64,000 nucleotides of DNA, taken from positions 806,001 through 870,000 of the forward strand of contig JAXBDG010000014.1 in assembly GCA_036320915.1 (NCBI GenBank), written 5' to 3'. Every line of letters begins with the position of its first letter. Position 1 is the first letter of the stretch. The position numbers and the translations under genes are program-made. The notes beneath the pieces are model-generated. The model was given only the letters and a program-made list of their open reading frames with translations. It was not told the DNA's origin and ran no database searches. Origin of the DNA: Linnemannia elongata (lineage: Eukaryota; Mortierellomycota; Mortierellomycetes; Mortierellales; Mortierellaceae). This document shows positions 34,601-45,843 of the stretch, piece after piece.

Positions 34601-35595
34601 ATGGTGTCTTGGGCATCGTTGACGACCTGCCGCAATCTATTCATCTCTCGCGTGAGGTTTGTATTCTCGAAAGTATCTTGACTGTCCTTGGTTGGGAGGG
34701 TAGTGCATCGGAGGACGAGCCCGTGGAGGTCCTGGACCATGTCTGCCATCTCGATCTGGGCATCTCTTTTGCGTTTGACTAACTGATATACGAGGCGGAC
34801 TATCGCGATCAAAGCTCGTTGAAGGGACGAAACTCGGCATACGCCAGGATCCTTGAGAACGACATGCGCGGACCAGCTGTAGTCGTCCAAGGAGCCTTGA
34901 TCCAAAAGATCCTCCATGCAGCGCAGAACACCGGCTTCAAGAAACTGTCGGCGATGAAAGTAGACGGTCGAGTAGATGATACCCGACTCCTTCGTCATCG
35001 TTGTCTGGCAGACCTTTTGCCTCGTCAATACTCCGATCAGTGGCAAGATAACATACTGGAAAGACACGACGGATCGCTCATCTCCGGCATCGATCGACAT
35101 GGGCCTCAGCATAATCTCCTTCAGCCTGCTCAGTCCCGTATCGGAGGCGATGTCTCGCAAAACACCCGAGGTATCGGCACCGTGATGGTTGGAAAGGTTA
35201 AGTAAACAAGAATTCACAAACATTCGGATCTGGCGCTGTGTCCAGTACCCCTCAATCTCTTGCTTCTTGAGCATCATACTGGCGAGGTGGATCAACACTC
35301 CATCAGGGTTGGCTACAATGATATCGTCGGTCCCCTCGCTTGAGATTTGGAATGTCTTGGGTCGGGCTGACGACACTGCAGCCTTGTCTTCGTCTGTGAG
35401 GCCTCCACCACGTCCGCGAACTCCGTCAGCACCGCCACCCTGGTTGGATGCTCCTTCTCTAGAGGGCGAGTTACGGTGGCCACCAAAATCACCACGACCC
35501 CTACGACCTCCACGACCACCTCGATCGCCACCATGGTCGCTGCGATTACCACGGCCCCTTCCACCGCCTCCGCCACGGTGTGATGCAGTTGTCAT
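28660..35595 (-). CDS. ZNFX1/Hrr1-like SF1 RNA helicase with NFX1-type and RZ-type zinc fingers
   Basis: Five exons: 35595-33422, 33319-31633, 31515-31149, 31034-28906 and 28803-28660, giving 2,166 aa. Order: RGG-rich N-terminus (1-60); a helical region; a UPF1-like SF1 helicase with Walker A GPPGTGKT (about 724, created by splicing), motif II IIICEEAGE (about 1045), motif III GDHLQLRP, motif V TIDNYQGEEAK and motif VI TNVLLSRAKHGMYLIG; a Cys/His array of NFX1-type fingers (repeated CGHxC, about 1400-1700); and a C-terminal RZ-type finger (GHWYQCSNGHPYV, then GRCLECGAPIGG). The final exon is my reconstruction: without it the frame ends in VSFN right after a donor. Known relatives are mammalian ZNFX1 (antiviral RNA sensing), C. 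elegans ZNFX-1 (small-RNA inheritance) and S. pombe Hrr1 (RNA-directed RNA polymerase complex). The likely role is RNA surveillance or RNAi. Confidence 0.9.
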
Positions 35596-36296
35596 GTCTC
35601 TATATTCAGACAGCAGATGAAAAGGTTAAATGGCATTTCATCAATGGAGATCTGGAGAGGCTTAGGGGAAAAAACACCAACAGTAACAGGGTCGAGTTAG
35701 GGCCTACGTTTGTCTGAGAGTGTGTGGTTTTCTTTCGTTGGAGGACAAGTGAAGGAGTGATGTTACTGAGTAGTGCTCGTGTTCGGGTGATGGAACTGCG
35801 AAAGACTTTTATTCTTTGTTTGTGTGAAGGGAGAGATACTGTGCCGTGACCGATTGAAGTTGGGAAAATGTATTTGTAACTGAAGAGAGTGAGTGAGCGT
35901 GGAGATGTGAGTGACTAAGAAAGAAGGAAGAAAGAAAGAGAAGACGAAAAGGAGGAAGGAAGAAGGAAGATAAACGAGGAGGAAGAAAAAATAGGCATTG
36001 GATATAAACAAGCACAAGGCAGGCGAAGACACTAATGATTGACAAAAAAGGCTTTGTGTGGAAACACAGCTTAAAATCATGCGCATCACTTGCCATCACA
36101 ATGCATGCAAGGTGCGCGCATCTTCGATAGAAAAAAGCATGCATGGGGTCACCCGTGGGCAAAAAATATTTTTTGTTTTTCTTTAGTGTTTTATTCTCGA
36201 ACACAAGAATCGAGGAAAAGGTGCTTTTCTAGTCACCCCTGCATTCGCATCTTCCTTCTTCCTCTTTCCTCCTTCCTCCTTCCTCCTTCCTTCCTC
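35596..36296. promoter_or_regulatory. Promoter/leader of the ZNFX1-like gene and 3' flank of the histidine kinase gene
   Basis: 701 bp, tandem arrangement on the minus strand. The stretch at 35900-35990 is purine-rich on the plus strand (pyrimidine-rich leader on the coding strand). AATAAA on the minus strand (tttatt at 36190-36195) lies about 100 nt past the kinase stop. A short GGA/GAAGG-type tract follows the kinase stop at 36245-36296. No gene seen. Confidence 0.5.
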
Positions 36297-39200
36297 TTAA
36301 TCTATCCACTGGTCCAGCATCGCCTCCAGGTCTGCCAGTTTGGTCGGCTTGCTCAGATACCCATTCATCCCCGCTGCCAGACACTTCTCCTTGGTCGAAG
36401 GGACTGCACTCGCCGTCAACGCAATGATCGGTATCTGCGCTGCAAAGCTCGAAGCCTGCCCAATCGCACGAATCTCGCTCGCTGCCTCAAATCCACTCTT
36501 TACGGGCATGGCGCAGTCCATCAGAATTAGGTCAATCTTGGGTGGTCTGCTGCCACTGCTAACCGTCGGTTGCATCGTAGGACTGTAGGTTGAAGCGCCC
36601 AGTGCGGCTGCAAGGGTTGATGCGAGAGGAGCTGCATGTCCCTCAAAGTGTGCTGACGACGAGGATGAAAGAGGTGATCCTGTCGTTGTCGAAGCAGCCG
36701 AAAAGGTCGATAGTCCAGGTAGGTTCGAAGGCGATGATGGTTCTGTCTGGTCAAAGATGTGACTCATGTTGCCATTGCTCTCTGGGATGACGAGCAAGCC
36801 TCCCTTGATCAAGTGATGGCGGTGCTGATCACCCTCGTCCGCTGTATCCATTGAAACATCTCCATCGGTATTGCCGACTCCTGATTCCTCGCCATCCAAC
36901 CTCAACGACGCTGTCCTCTCGCCCAACATTTCGACCTGAGAGTTGATAATGTCGACCGCTATCTGGCCATTACACGCTGAGAGGGTATCATATCCGAGCT
37001 TTTGCAATTGGTATTGAACCACCTAAATAAACATGCACGGAGGGATGAACCGTCAGTGAACAGCTTGGCGTTACAGGCTCGGAACGCACAAAAGTAATGT
37101 AAAATATTCCTTACTCTGAGGTTGATGATGTTGTCCTCAACGCATAGCACGCATTTCCCTTTACGTTCGCGTTTTCCCGCCGCAGCCCTTGCAGCCCGAT
37201 TACTGAAAGCCGGGTTACTCCTCGTGGGTGGTTGGGAGTCATCTGTCGATGTTCCTCCCGAGTTCTTTGGACCAGAGGTCGTTCGAGCAAGGCGCATTCT
37301 CCGTGGAGGCGTGAAAAGTGGTTTCGAGGTAGAGATGTCCATCTTGCGATCGCTTTCAGATCCAGTATCGGTAGAAGGCCGAAGTGTGCCATTCATATGA
37401 AGCTGAGATTTTTTGACGTTACCGCTGGCGATTGTGTCTGCTTCGCCATCCGGGTCGAGTGAGGAGGATTCGGGGGTATTCTTGTTGTAGTAGTTGTCGG
37501 TGTCATAATCGCTCGAAACAAGGCTCAAGTTTCCGTCTGCTGGGATGACTTGACTCGCGCTGGTATCTGTGAGGTTGCCGGATTGACTTTGGGCTACTTG
37601 ACGTCGAGCCTCAGCCGATGCCTCCTGACGTTGTTGTCGAGTGGACGAGCTCCCGTTTGATCGCTGAGTAGACGTAGAAGAGTCGATCATCTGCAGACAC
37701 TCCACAACACGATCGGGCTTGACGGGTTTGACGACGTAGCGGCAGTGAAGAGTATCCTCCAAACCGTTGGCTCGGATCCTCTTGATCATTTCTCTCGCCA
37801 AGGATCGACCTTGAGGTGACGAGAAGATCACCAGGACAATGGACAGAATGTGATCTCTGTAGTGTTGGTCGCCCTCCATCTTTGCTTTTGCATTCCTTGC
37901 CTTGAAAATCTCTCCTAGAGCTCTTGCGGTCTCGACTGTAGCATCGACGGTATTTGAGCGGGTACATAAGAAAAAGTGGGCATTGGGTCTGTGATTGGCA
38001 GCCAAGACGGTGCCATCTACTCCAAGTAGGTGAGGGTTCCGTGCCTGTTCATCTTGGACGACTGTGTCAAAGTTCTCGTAGAGCGTGACTTGCACTCCTT
38101 GGTGGCTCAGAATCCAACCAAGCTGTTGCCTTGATTCAGTTACTGGCTCGACAACGACCGCGCGGGTTTCGAGAGCCAGCTCTGCTGGAATCACCGGATT
38201 GACTGCCAGTGATCGAGCCGGGCGAGGCTTGGTCGATACAGAGACTAGAGCGACGGGCCATGTGAAGTAAAATGTAGAGCCTTGGCCGATATTGGAGGTG
38301 ACGCCTAGGATTCCGCCGTTCATCATGACAAGGTGCTTGCTAATGGCCAGGCCTAGTGTAATATTGTAAATAGGTAGAAGATGAATGGCTTTAGAATACC
38401 ACGAAATTGAATGAAATCGTAATCAGACCAATCACTGTGCGCCCCTTCTCTCTTTTCACAGGGAAATTCCTGTTTGGCCGATACTTTGGTTCTATCGTCA
38501 AACTTTAAAAATGCTGTGAAATGAGATAATAATGACTTACCGAGGCCAGTGCCACCAAACCGTCTAGTCATCGACTGATCAACCTGCGCAAAACTCTTGA
38601 AGATGTTGTTCTTCAAAAAGTCTGGGTCAATTCCAATACCAGTGTCCGTCACTTCAAAGTGGAACGTCGTCGGCGTCACTACCGCATCTGGGGGGAACGG
38701 CTCTGGATAGTGGACTCGAGGGTTCGTTGCTTGCTGTGACTGTGACCCATCTGGTGACGCCTCACCAGGTAGACTCGAGCTCGCGTTCTTGGCGACTGAA
38801 AAATGAATCATCACCTTGCCGTTCGTCGTGAACTTGACTGCGTTACCAATAAGGTTCATGATGACCTGTTGGAGGCGATCGCCATCTGTCCAGATCGACA
38901 TTCCCTGCTGCAACAAGGTCTCTAGTCGCTCCAGATCCTCAGAAGGCTCCATGATCAAGTCGACCTCCTTCCTACCGGCCTTATCACCAAAGATTCGGAC
39001 AGACTGCTCCAAAGTTTCCGTTAATGCGGGACACTCTTTGATGTTCAGGCTCATAGCTCCTGCTTCCAATTTGGCCGTGTCCAAAAGATCGTTGATGACG
39101 CTCAATGCGACGTCGCTCGTAATCTGCATGATCTTGACCATGTCGCGCTGCTCTCCGGTCAAATTGTAGTCTGTGTCCTCCAAAGCACTCAATGCCCCCA

Positions 39201-42200
39201 CAATGGCTCCAATAGGCTAATGTTCAGAAAGTGGAGAAGATAATGTCCATGTTAGATGGTAAAGCCTGGCGCGGACAAAATTGTTACTCTCCAAGGGTAT
39301 TGTGTCACTTTATAAGCCTGGATTGCGCAACTCAAGCGTGTGTACGTACGGTACGGAGTTCGTGGCTTGTGTTGGCCAAGATCTGAGACTTGGCTTCATT
39401 GGCAGCATGAGCTGCCTCCATCTCCACCTGCTGAGACTTCTTCAAATTCCATAGGGTGGCATGAGCGATCGCCAGCGAAATCTGATTTCCGGTCTGCTCA
39501 AACAGCAGTTTTTCGCTCTGCGACCAATCTCGCGTATCGGCATCCCGCGAGGCCAGAAGGTAACCCCAGATCTTGTTGTTGTAGATCAATGGAACACTGA
39601 TGAAAGACTTGATCCCATAGACTGGGTGGACAAAGTTGGTGACCGTCCGTAGCTCACTCGCCGTATCATGCTCACCACTCTGGACTCGGGTTTCGGGAAC
39701 CTCCAATCCTTTGGGGTAAAGGCGATCCATTGGTGTCAATGCTTTGGGCTGTCCGACCTTAGAGATCTCGGCTACGTACCTGACCAAGTGCTGGCCAGTC
39801 TCCTCGTCTACACCTCGGAAGCGACATATGCGGATAGCATTGCACCGAATCACTTTGAAGAGCTCCATCGAGGCTGTATCTAGAATTTGAGGAAGAGAGA
39901 GTCCACTGCGGATGCGGACCGAGATAGAGTAGATCAATTGTTTCATTTCCAATGCATGGCGTTGTTCCCGAATCAACTCATGGCGAAGATCCGAAAGACG
40001 AATGGAAGACCGGACACGGGCAAGCAGCTCCCTGGCAGAAAATGGCTTGACTAGACAGTCATCGGCGCCAAGGTCCAACCCCTCCACGTTGGCCTCTTCA
40101 CCCGCACGGGCCGACAACAAAATAAACGGTGTCATCATGGTCGTCGCATCGTTACGAAGGCGCTGCAAGAGCTCGTAGCCGTTCATGTTTGGCATCGCCA
40201 CATCTATATAGTCGAAGGAGAAAAATGAACGCGAGGGTGAGCATATGTGGTCGTAAGATCAGGGGGCGGAGTAAAAACTCAGTTAAATAATACAAAAACG
40301 ACCTGCTGTCTCGTACCACTCAAAACGAGATCGATTCGCTTGCCCTGCTTCAGACGCTCAGATATCACTCGGAGCGCATCCAGTCCATCAACGGCGCAAC
40401 GGACTCGAAAATCCTTGCCAAGAATCTCTCGAAGGTATGCGCGCATATCGTTGTTGTCATCGACGACAACAATGTAGCTCCTTCTGAGCTTGCTGCGATG
40501 CATTGGGCTATCGTCCTTGGGCTCCTCCGACACTTCGTTTCTTTGGATCTGTCCTCCTCCATAGGCCCCATGATCAGTTACAATCGGCCCAAACAGTGAC
40601 TCTGAGGCTGGGAGTGTCTTGGGTGTGGGTGAATCCATCTTGCTCATCTTTGGACTATGCGCCACTGAGGAGGATCGGCGGGGCAAAAGTGGGTCGAGGT
40701 CGGATGTGGGCTCGTGTGCAAGATCGGGCAGATCCATCAAAATCTTGGAAATCTCTCCTTCGTCCAAGTTCATGGTAGAAACCTCATAGTCAGAGTTGGA
40801 CATTTCGATGGAATCCTGACGATCGCGCATGTACTCAACACCGATGTTGTCGGCATATTCCTCTAGTTTCTCCTCCTCTGTCGAGTCAGTTCCTGAAGCC
40901 GTCAAAGTCGAGCCGGGCATGGATTTTTGAGAGATCCACTGGGTTGCTTCCTCAACGAACATAGATGCGTCGGTCCTGTTGTTCAATATGTCGTCGCGAG
41001 GTGCTCTGAGGAGAGGGTCGTCCTCCTTTGAGTCTCCCAGTTTGATCTGTGCGTTGGGGTGGTGGCTCCGTCCAGAGGGGATCCACAGATGGAAGCAAGT
41101 ACCCTTGTCAACCACCGACGTGACCGACACAACTCCACCATGAATTTCCGTCAGCTCCTTGACCAAGGATAATCCAATTCCTGTGCCTTCGTGAGACCGC
41201 GACTGCTTGTTCTCAATGCGATTGAAGCGTCCAAAGAGTGTATCCAAATGCTCGGCGGCGATACCAACTCCGGTGTCCTTGACGTCGACTGCTACGCCAT
41301 CACGACCATTTTTGCCTTTGCAGGGGTACTGGTGAATGGTAACGGAGCCCTCCCATGTATGCTTGAAAGCGTTGCCGATCAGATTGAGGATGATTCCGCT
41401 CCACATTGCCCTGTCCACCCAAATGCCCCCTGGAAGGCTGTCCAGGCTCTCACAAATAATATTGTATTGCAAATTGAATCCTAGAGCGACGCTTTCAAAG
41501 TTGGCAGATATCTCCCTTGTGGCTTTGGACAGATCGGTCTCCTCAAAAATGGCCTGGCCCTTTCCTGCCTCGACTCTGGAAAACTGGAGCAATGTGTTGA
41601 CCAGCTTCAGCAGTCGTCTCGAGTTTCTTCTGACCATTTCCAAGTTGGAGCGGATCGGAGAATTCTCTGGCGTTTGGTTTAAGACATCTTCCAGCGGCGC
41701 GAGCATAAGTGTCAAAGGGGCTACCAGTGACATATGAGTAAAAGTGTAAGGTAAATACGTATACTACCAACGTTGTCAGGACAGCAGAACAGACATCGTA
41801 CTCAGTCACGTTCAACTTACTTCGTAACTCGTGAGAGATGTTTTGAAAGAACGAGATTTTGGCTTTGTTGAGCTCATACAAGGCTTCCGTGCTTTTGCGC
41901 TCTTCCTCGCGAGAGCGTCCAAAGTGAAGCAGGGAAGCAATGTTGGCGACCAAAAGGGCCAAAAAGTCGAGGTATTGGTTGTCGAGCATCCGGAATGGGT
42001 TGATTCCTACAACCAGAACGGTGGTGATCCTCGATTCCAGCACAGACGGGTTCTCGAGGATAGGGAGCAACAAGGCCCTGGCAAGCTTGTGAGTCGACTT
42101 TGGGAGAGTAACCAAGCGAGGAATTCCATCTGCAAGAACCGAACGCACTGGCCATGTCCAAGGATCGTCGTAAACAGGAGAGGCGGGATCGAGAGGTTCA

Positions 42201-45200
42201 TACTCTTCCGGAGTAATGAGGAGGGAGTCGGGGATGTGTCGAGTCGAGCTTATCTTTGAAAAGACCTTTTCCTTGAGCCCACCATAATCGACCACCTGAA
42301 GATTTCGATCAAAGGAAGTACTGCAAAGAATAGCAGATTGGGGAATACGCCGCGAATTTTTTTTGCCTGAGGGAACACCAACAGAAAAATGTGAGCGGAT
42401 CAATTTCACAGTCGAAGACGTACAATCAGCACCTTGCCCAGGCTCCAATCCCGTACCTGCGATAGCTTCTGTCGAAAGGAAATCATCGTGTGTCGAAGGT
42501 GAAGAGAACGATGGTGGTTGTGAAGGCAGGAAGCTGGTATGAGTAAGGGTCGGTACTACTTCTTTGGTGGGATCCACTGTCTTATAAACGATCGAGAAGG
42601 GGATGTCGAGGTTGTTGGATTCCTGCAAAATGGTGGTGATCATAGAGTAGGCGCCATTGACGGACTGGATGAGCGGTGCCTGTTTACTGAACTGGTTCAA
42701 AGTCATCAGCCGCCGTTGGTTGAGAATCGACTGGGTGACTTCTTGGACAAAGGCGAGAATTCCTCCAGCGGTACCATCACGCAGGAAGATGGGCGTGAAC
42801 GTGAAGTCAAAGTAACACTCTTCCTCATATCCTTCTCTATTTGAGCCGTTGAATTTCAATGAAAATATCCACAAGTTAGTGCGCATTAATAAATTCTTGG
42901 TTACTCAAAGACATTCCCCCACTCTGACAAGGATCATTGGTCGGACCGAGCAGGAACACAAATGCGTAAATGGCGCTTTACCGGTGTAGATCCAAGCGAA
43001 GGCCCTTGTTATCGCTTCCGCGGCCAAGTTCTCTCACCCTAGCCATCTGTGGACCAATAACATCCCAAATCTCACTCCAAACATTTGCTCCTGGCAGACC
43101 CATGGCTATTTACGAAATGTATGAATAAGGTCATCGTCGTTAGTACCTTCTGCACAAAAAATTCGAAACTTGTTAGGGCAACTTCAAGGATGAATGGTTG
43201 CACGCGTTCGAAAAACTGTTGGGGGTTTGTCGTCAAGGATATACTGGATCATCAGTATATATACGCTTGCGTGACCAAATGAAATGCCTAGTGGCAGTAA
43301 TGCAGTAATAGCTAGAGATGCAAAATGCCAACTGTTTACCATAAGGGTGCTTCTGCTTAAGTATTGGCCTCCATGCCTAAGACGAGCAAAAGCCACGGGT
43401 AAAGGAGATATGGGAAAACGACAACGTTAATTTTCTAGCTGACTAGCTGTCATTGCAAGGTATTTTCCTTATTACTTGTTCAATTTAATGTATGTTATCC
43501 TTCTGGCAAGTTCTTTGACATCCCTCCACCTCGACGGATATTGACAACTGCTCACCAAGCAGCCATCTCAATACGGTTACCCTTCTTTGTTTTACCCCTC
43601 GATTTTAAACACCGTATTATCCCACCCCCTGCGGGCGGCGATGACAAGCGGCGGCGGGGGCCGAAAAATAGTCGCATGTTTTTAATGCTCATACTCAAAA
43701 GAAGACCATGGATCGGGCTGTCTCAGTCCGACCGCTGTTAGAGTTGCACACCAATCACGATCTATTGTGGTCGTGGCCAACTTTCCTGCCTGTCTCAAGC
43801 AGAAAACAAGAATAGGAAAAACACTCAAAACAACAAAGAAGCACAAAGGATAAACAAAGCAAACAAAAAGAAAAAAAAAACAAAAAGAAATATAGATCGG
43901 ATCGTTTTCAGTGCGCGCAGTCGCCTCAATAAAGTACGATCTAGACTGCCCTTTTCTTGTATGTTCCCCCGTGTGGTCCCCTGTTCATTTCAACACCCAC
44001 GACATTGTAAGCCCTTATCTGTTTCTTAAAGTTCACTGTTCATCTCCTGGATATTGGAAGCAGGGATGTAGAAATGAATGAATCGGAAACAAATACGCTA
44101 TGTTGCCTCCTAGCTCCGGGTATGCCATCATCCTTATTCTTTCCTTTTATGGTCAAACCTACCGTACTCGTTCACTGCTCACTCGCTTAGTTCTCTTACC
44201 ATTCAATCCCAATCACCAACCACAACCACAACACCAGTGACAAAAACGCAAAAAATACCAAAGAAAAAGTAATCCACCGAACAAAAAGGAGACATGCGTG
44301 CAGCACTTACGTCGTTGTAGATGAGATGGCATTGTTCACCCCAGTAGATAGCCAAGGGAGAAGCAGAGCGCATCATCGTTGGCATCAAGACCGACAGCTC
44401 TACAGGCCAGCTCGATCGAGGGCCAAGTCCTGTCGTACTCCAGTCCTTGGAGTTCACCAGCGACTCTACTGAAGGCTCATTCCGGTACTCCATTGGTCTC
44501 GTCTCAACCTGATCCAAGTTCAGCGTTGGAGAAATTCCTGCCCGCACATGTGGAACTCCGGTTGGATCGACAGCAGGCGCAGTTTGTCCAGCGAGGTCAA
44601 ACTGGCGGGAAGGCGTATCCAGAGGCATGGTCTGGCAGTGCCCGTCGCTCAAGGCCCTTTCTTCGCTCGACTTCATGTTGGCCTGTTGATCACCGGGATT
44701 GACCAATGGTGCAAAGCCAAAGACGGTTGTCCTTGATCCAATCGATACACTCTCGCCTGCCGCCGTAGCCGCTGCATCCGACTGAATCTGTTGCTCCTCC
44801 GCCGTGCGCTGGACGAGATTGGGATCCAATTGCTGGTCATGGACGGCGTGGTGAACGGGCGCCTGGGTCGAATTGCAGGGGGGAGTAAAAAATGTTGTCG
44901 AAAGGGGTGGTGAGATCAATCCTGTGTCCATCTTGGACCATTCGTTCACTGCTGAGCCAGATAATGGAGAGGCTGTTCTACTACTGGGTGTAGAAAAACC
45001 GTTGGGCAGGTGGGCCCGTGGTCGAAGAGGGAGATTGGATGCGGCAAAGTAAGGATGCACATCGTCTTCAATGGGCTGCTGCTCACCAACTTCGACGGTC
45101 GAAGATGCATAGGGTATTTGTGATGGAGGCTCGGGGATAGGATCAGTATCCATGGTATCACTTGGCATGGTGTTGACTACCGGAGAGAGTTCGTCGATGG

Positions 45201-45843
45201 ATACGCCGGAGGGTGCATTCTTGCGTTCGGATGTGACATTGACAGTGGGTGTGTGAAGGATTGTTTTGAAGGGCACGGCGATCTTTTCTGAGGCGGTCGG
45301 CTGGTTTGGGAGGTTGATGGAGAGTTGGTTGACTGTGGGGAAGGGGACAGACGAGGCTAGGGCGTAGACGGTAGGGGCTTTTGTAGAAGGTAATTGCTCG
45401 GCTACGAGAGCAGGGTGTAGTATGGTCATTTTTTGCCGGAGAGGGTTTGACGGCACTTGGTGTTGGTGGTGGTGGGAGTTGTTAATGCTATTTGATTGTG
45501 CGGCAGTGTTGCTGTTTATTAGGTGTTGTTGCCCTTGTTGTTGATAATACTCCTCCTTCTCCTGTTGATGAGCTTGCCGTCTCTCTTCCTGTTGTTGTTG
45601 TTGTGCAGCGACCGAGGTGAAGAGGTCGCTGTCGGCGTTACGGGCCTTGTCGTCGTCGTTGTTCGAGTCGATAGTCTGTGGCTCGAATAGAAAGTCGCCA
45701 TTGTCGACGAGAGGGTGTCCACTTGGGGTGGTGGTGATGGAGGAGTTTTCAGTGTCCATGTCGCTTGTGTCGAGGGATGCGGCGACCCGTTGGGTGTCGG
45801 GGTCGATCTCGGTGGGAGCACACGATCGATGGTCTGATTCCAT
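36297..45843 (-). CDS. Dual-core hybrid histidine kinase (PAS-GAF-HK-REC-GAF-HK-pseudoREC-REC)
   Basis: Nine exons: 45843-44311, 43376-43340, 43105-42982, 42836-41821, 41720-40317, 40203-39350, 39216-38541, 38352-37115 and 37022-36297, giving 2,535 aa. A disordered N-terminus (about 1-460) precedes a PAS-like sensor (IYWGEQCHLIYND, then AWRPILKQKHPYA, VWSEIWDVIG) and a GAF-like region. Core 1 has an H-box SHELRTPLTLM (about 900), N-box NLIGNAFKH and G-boxes DTGVGI and GTGIGLSLVKEL. REC1 carries VVDDNND, the phospho-acceptor in LVLSDVAMPNMNGYE and the Lys in CLVKPFS. A second GAF (about 1480-1630) leads to core 2: H-box SHELRTPIGAIVG (about 1652), N-box NLIGNAVKFT, G-boxes DTGIGI and GGTGLGLAISKHL. 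A receiver-like segment lacking the acidic pocket follows (VVVEPVTESRQQ to YVVKPVKPDR). The C-terminal REC2 has CVEDN, LMDCAMP and YLSKP. Such kinases feed His-Asp phosphorelays through Ypd1 to Skn7/Ssk1. The signal is unknown. No membrane segment was seen, so it is probably cytosolic. Confidence 0.93.
43377..44310 (-). other. Long first intron (934 nt) of the histidine kinase gene
   Basis: The donor GTAAGT follows codon 511 (IYND) and the acceptor TCTTAG precedes a 37-nt exon. All other introns in this gene are about 65-235 nt. The intron holds A-rich stretches (43840-43890) but no open frame that I can support. A nested transcript cannot be excluded from sequence alone. Confidence 0.7.
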
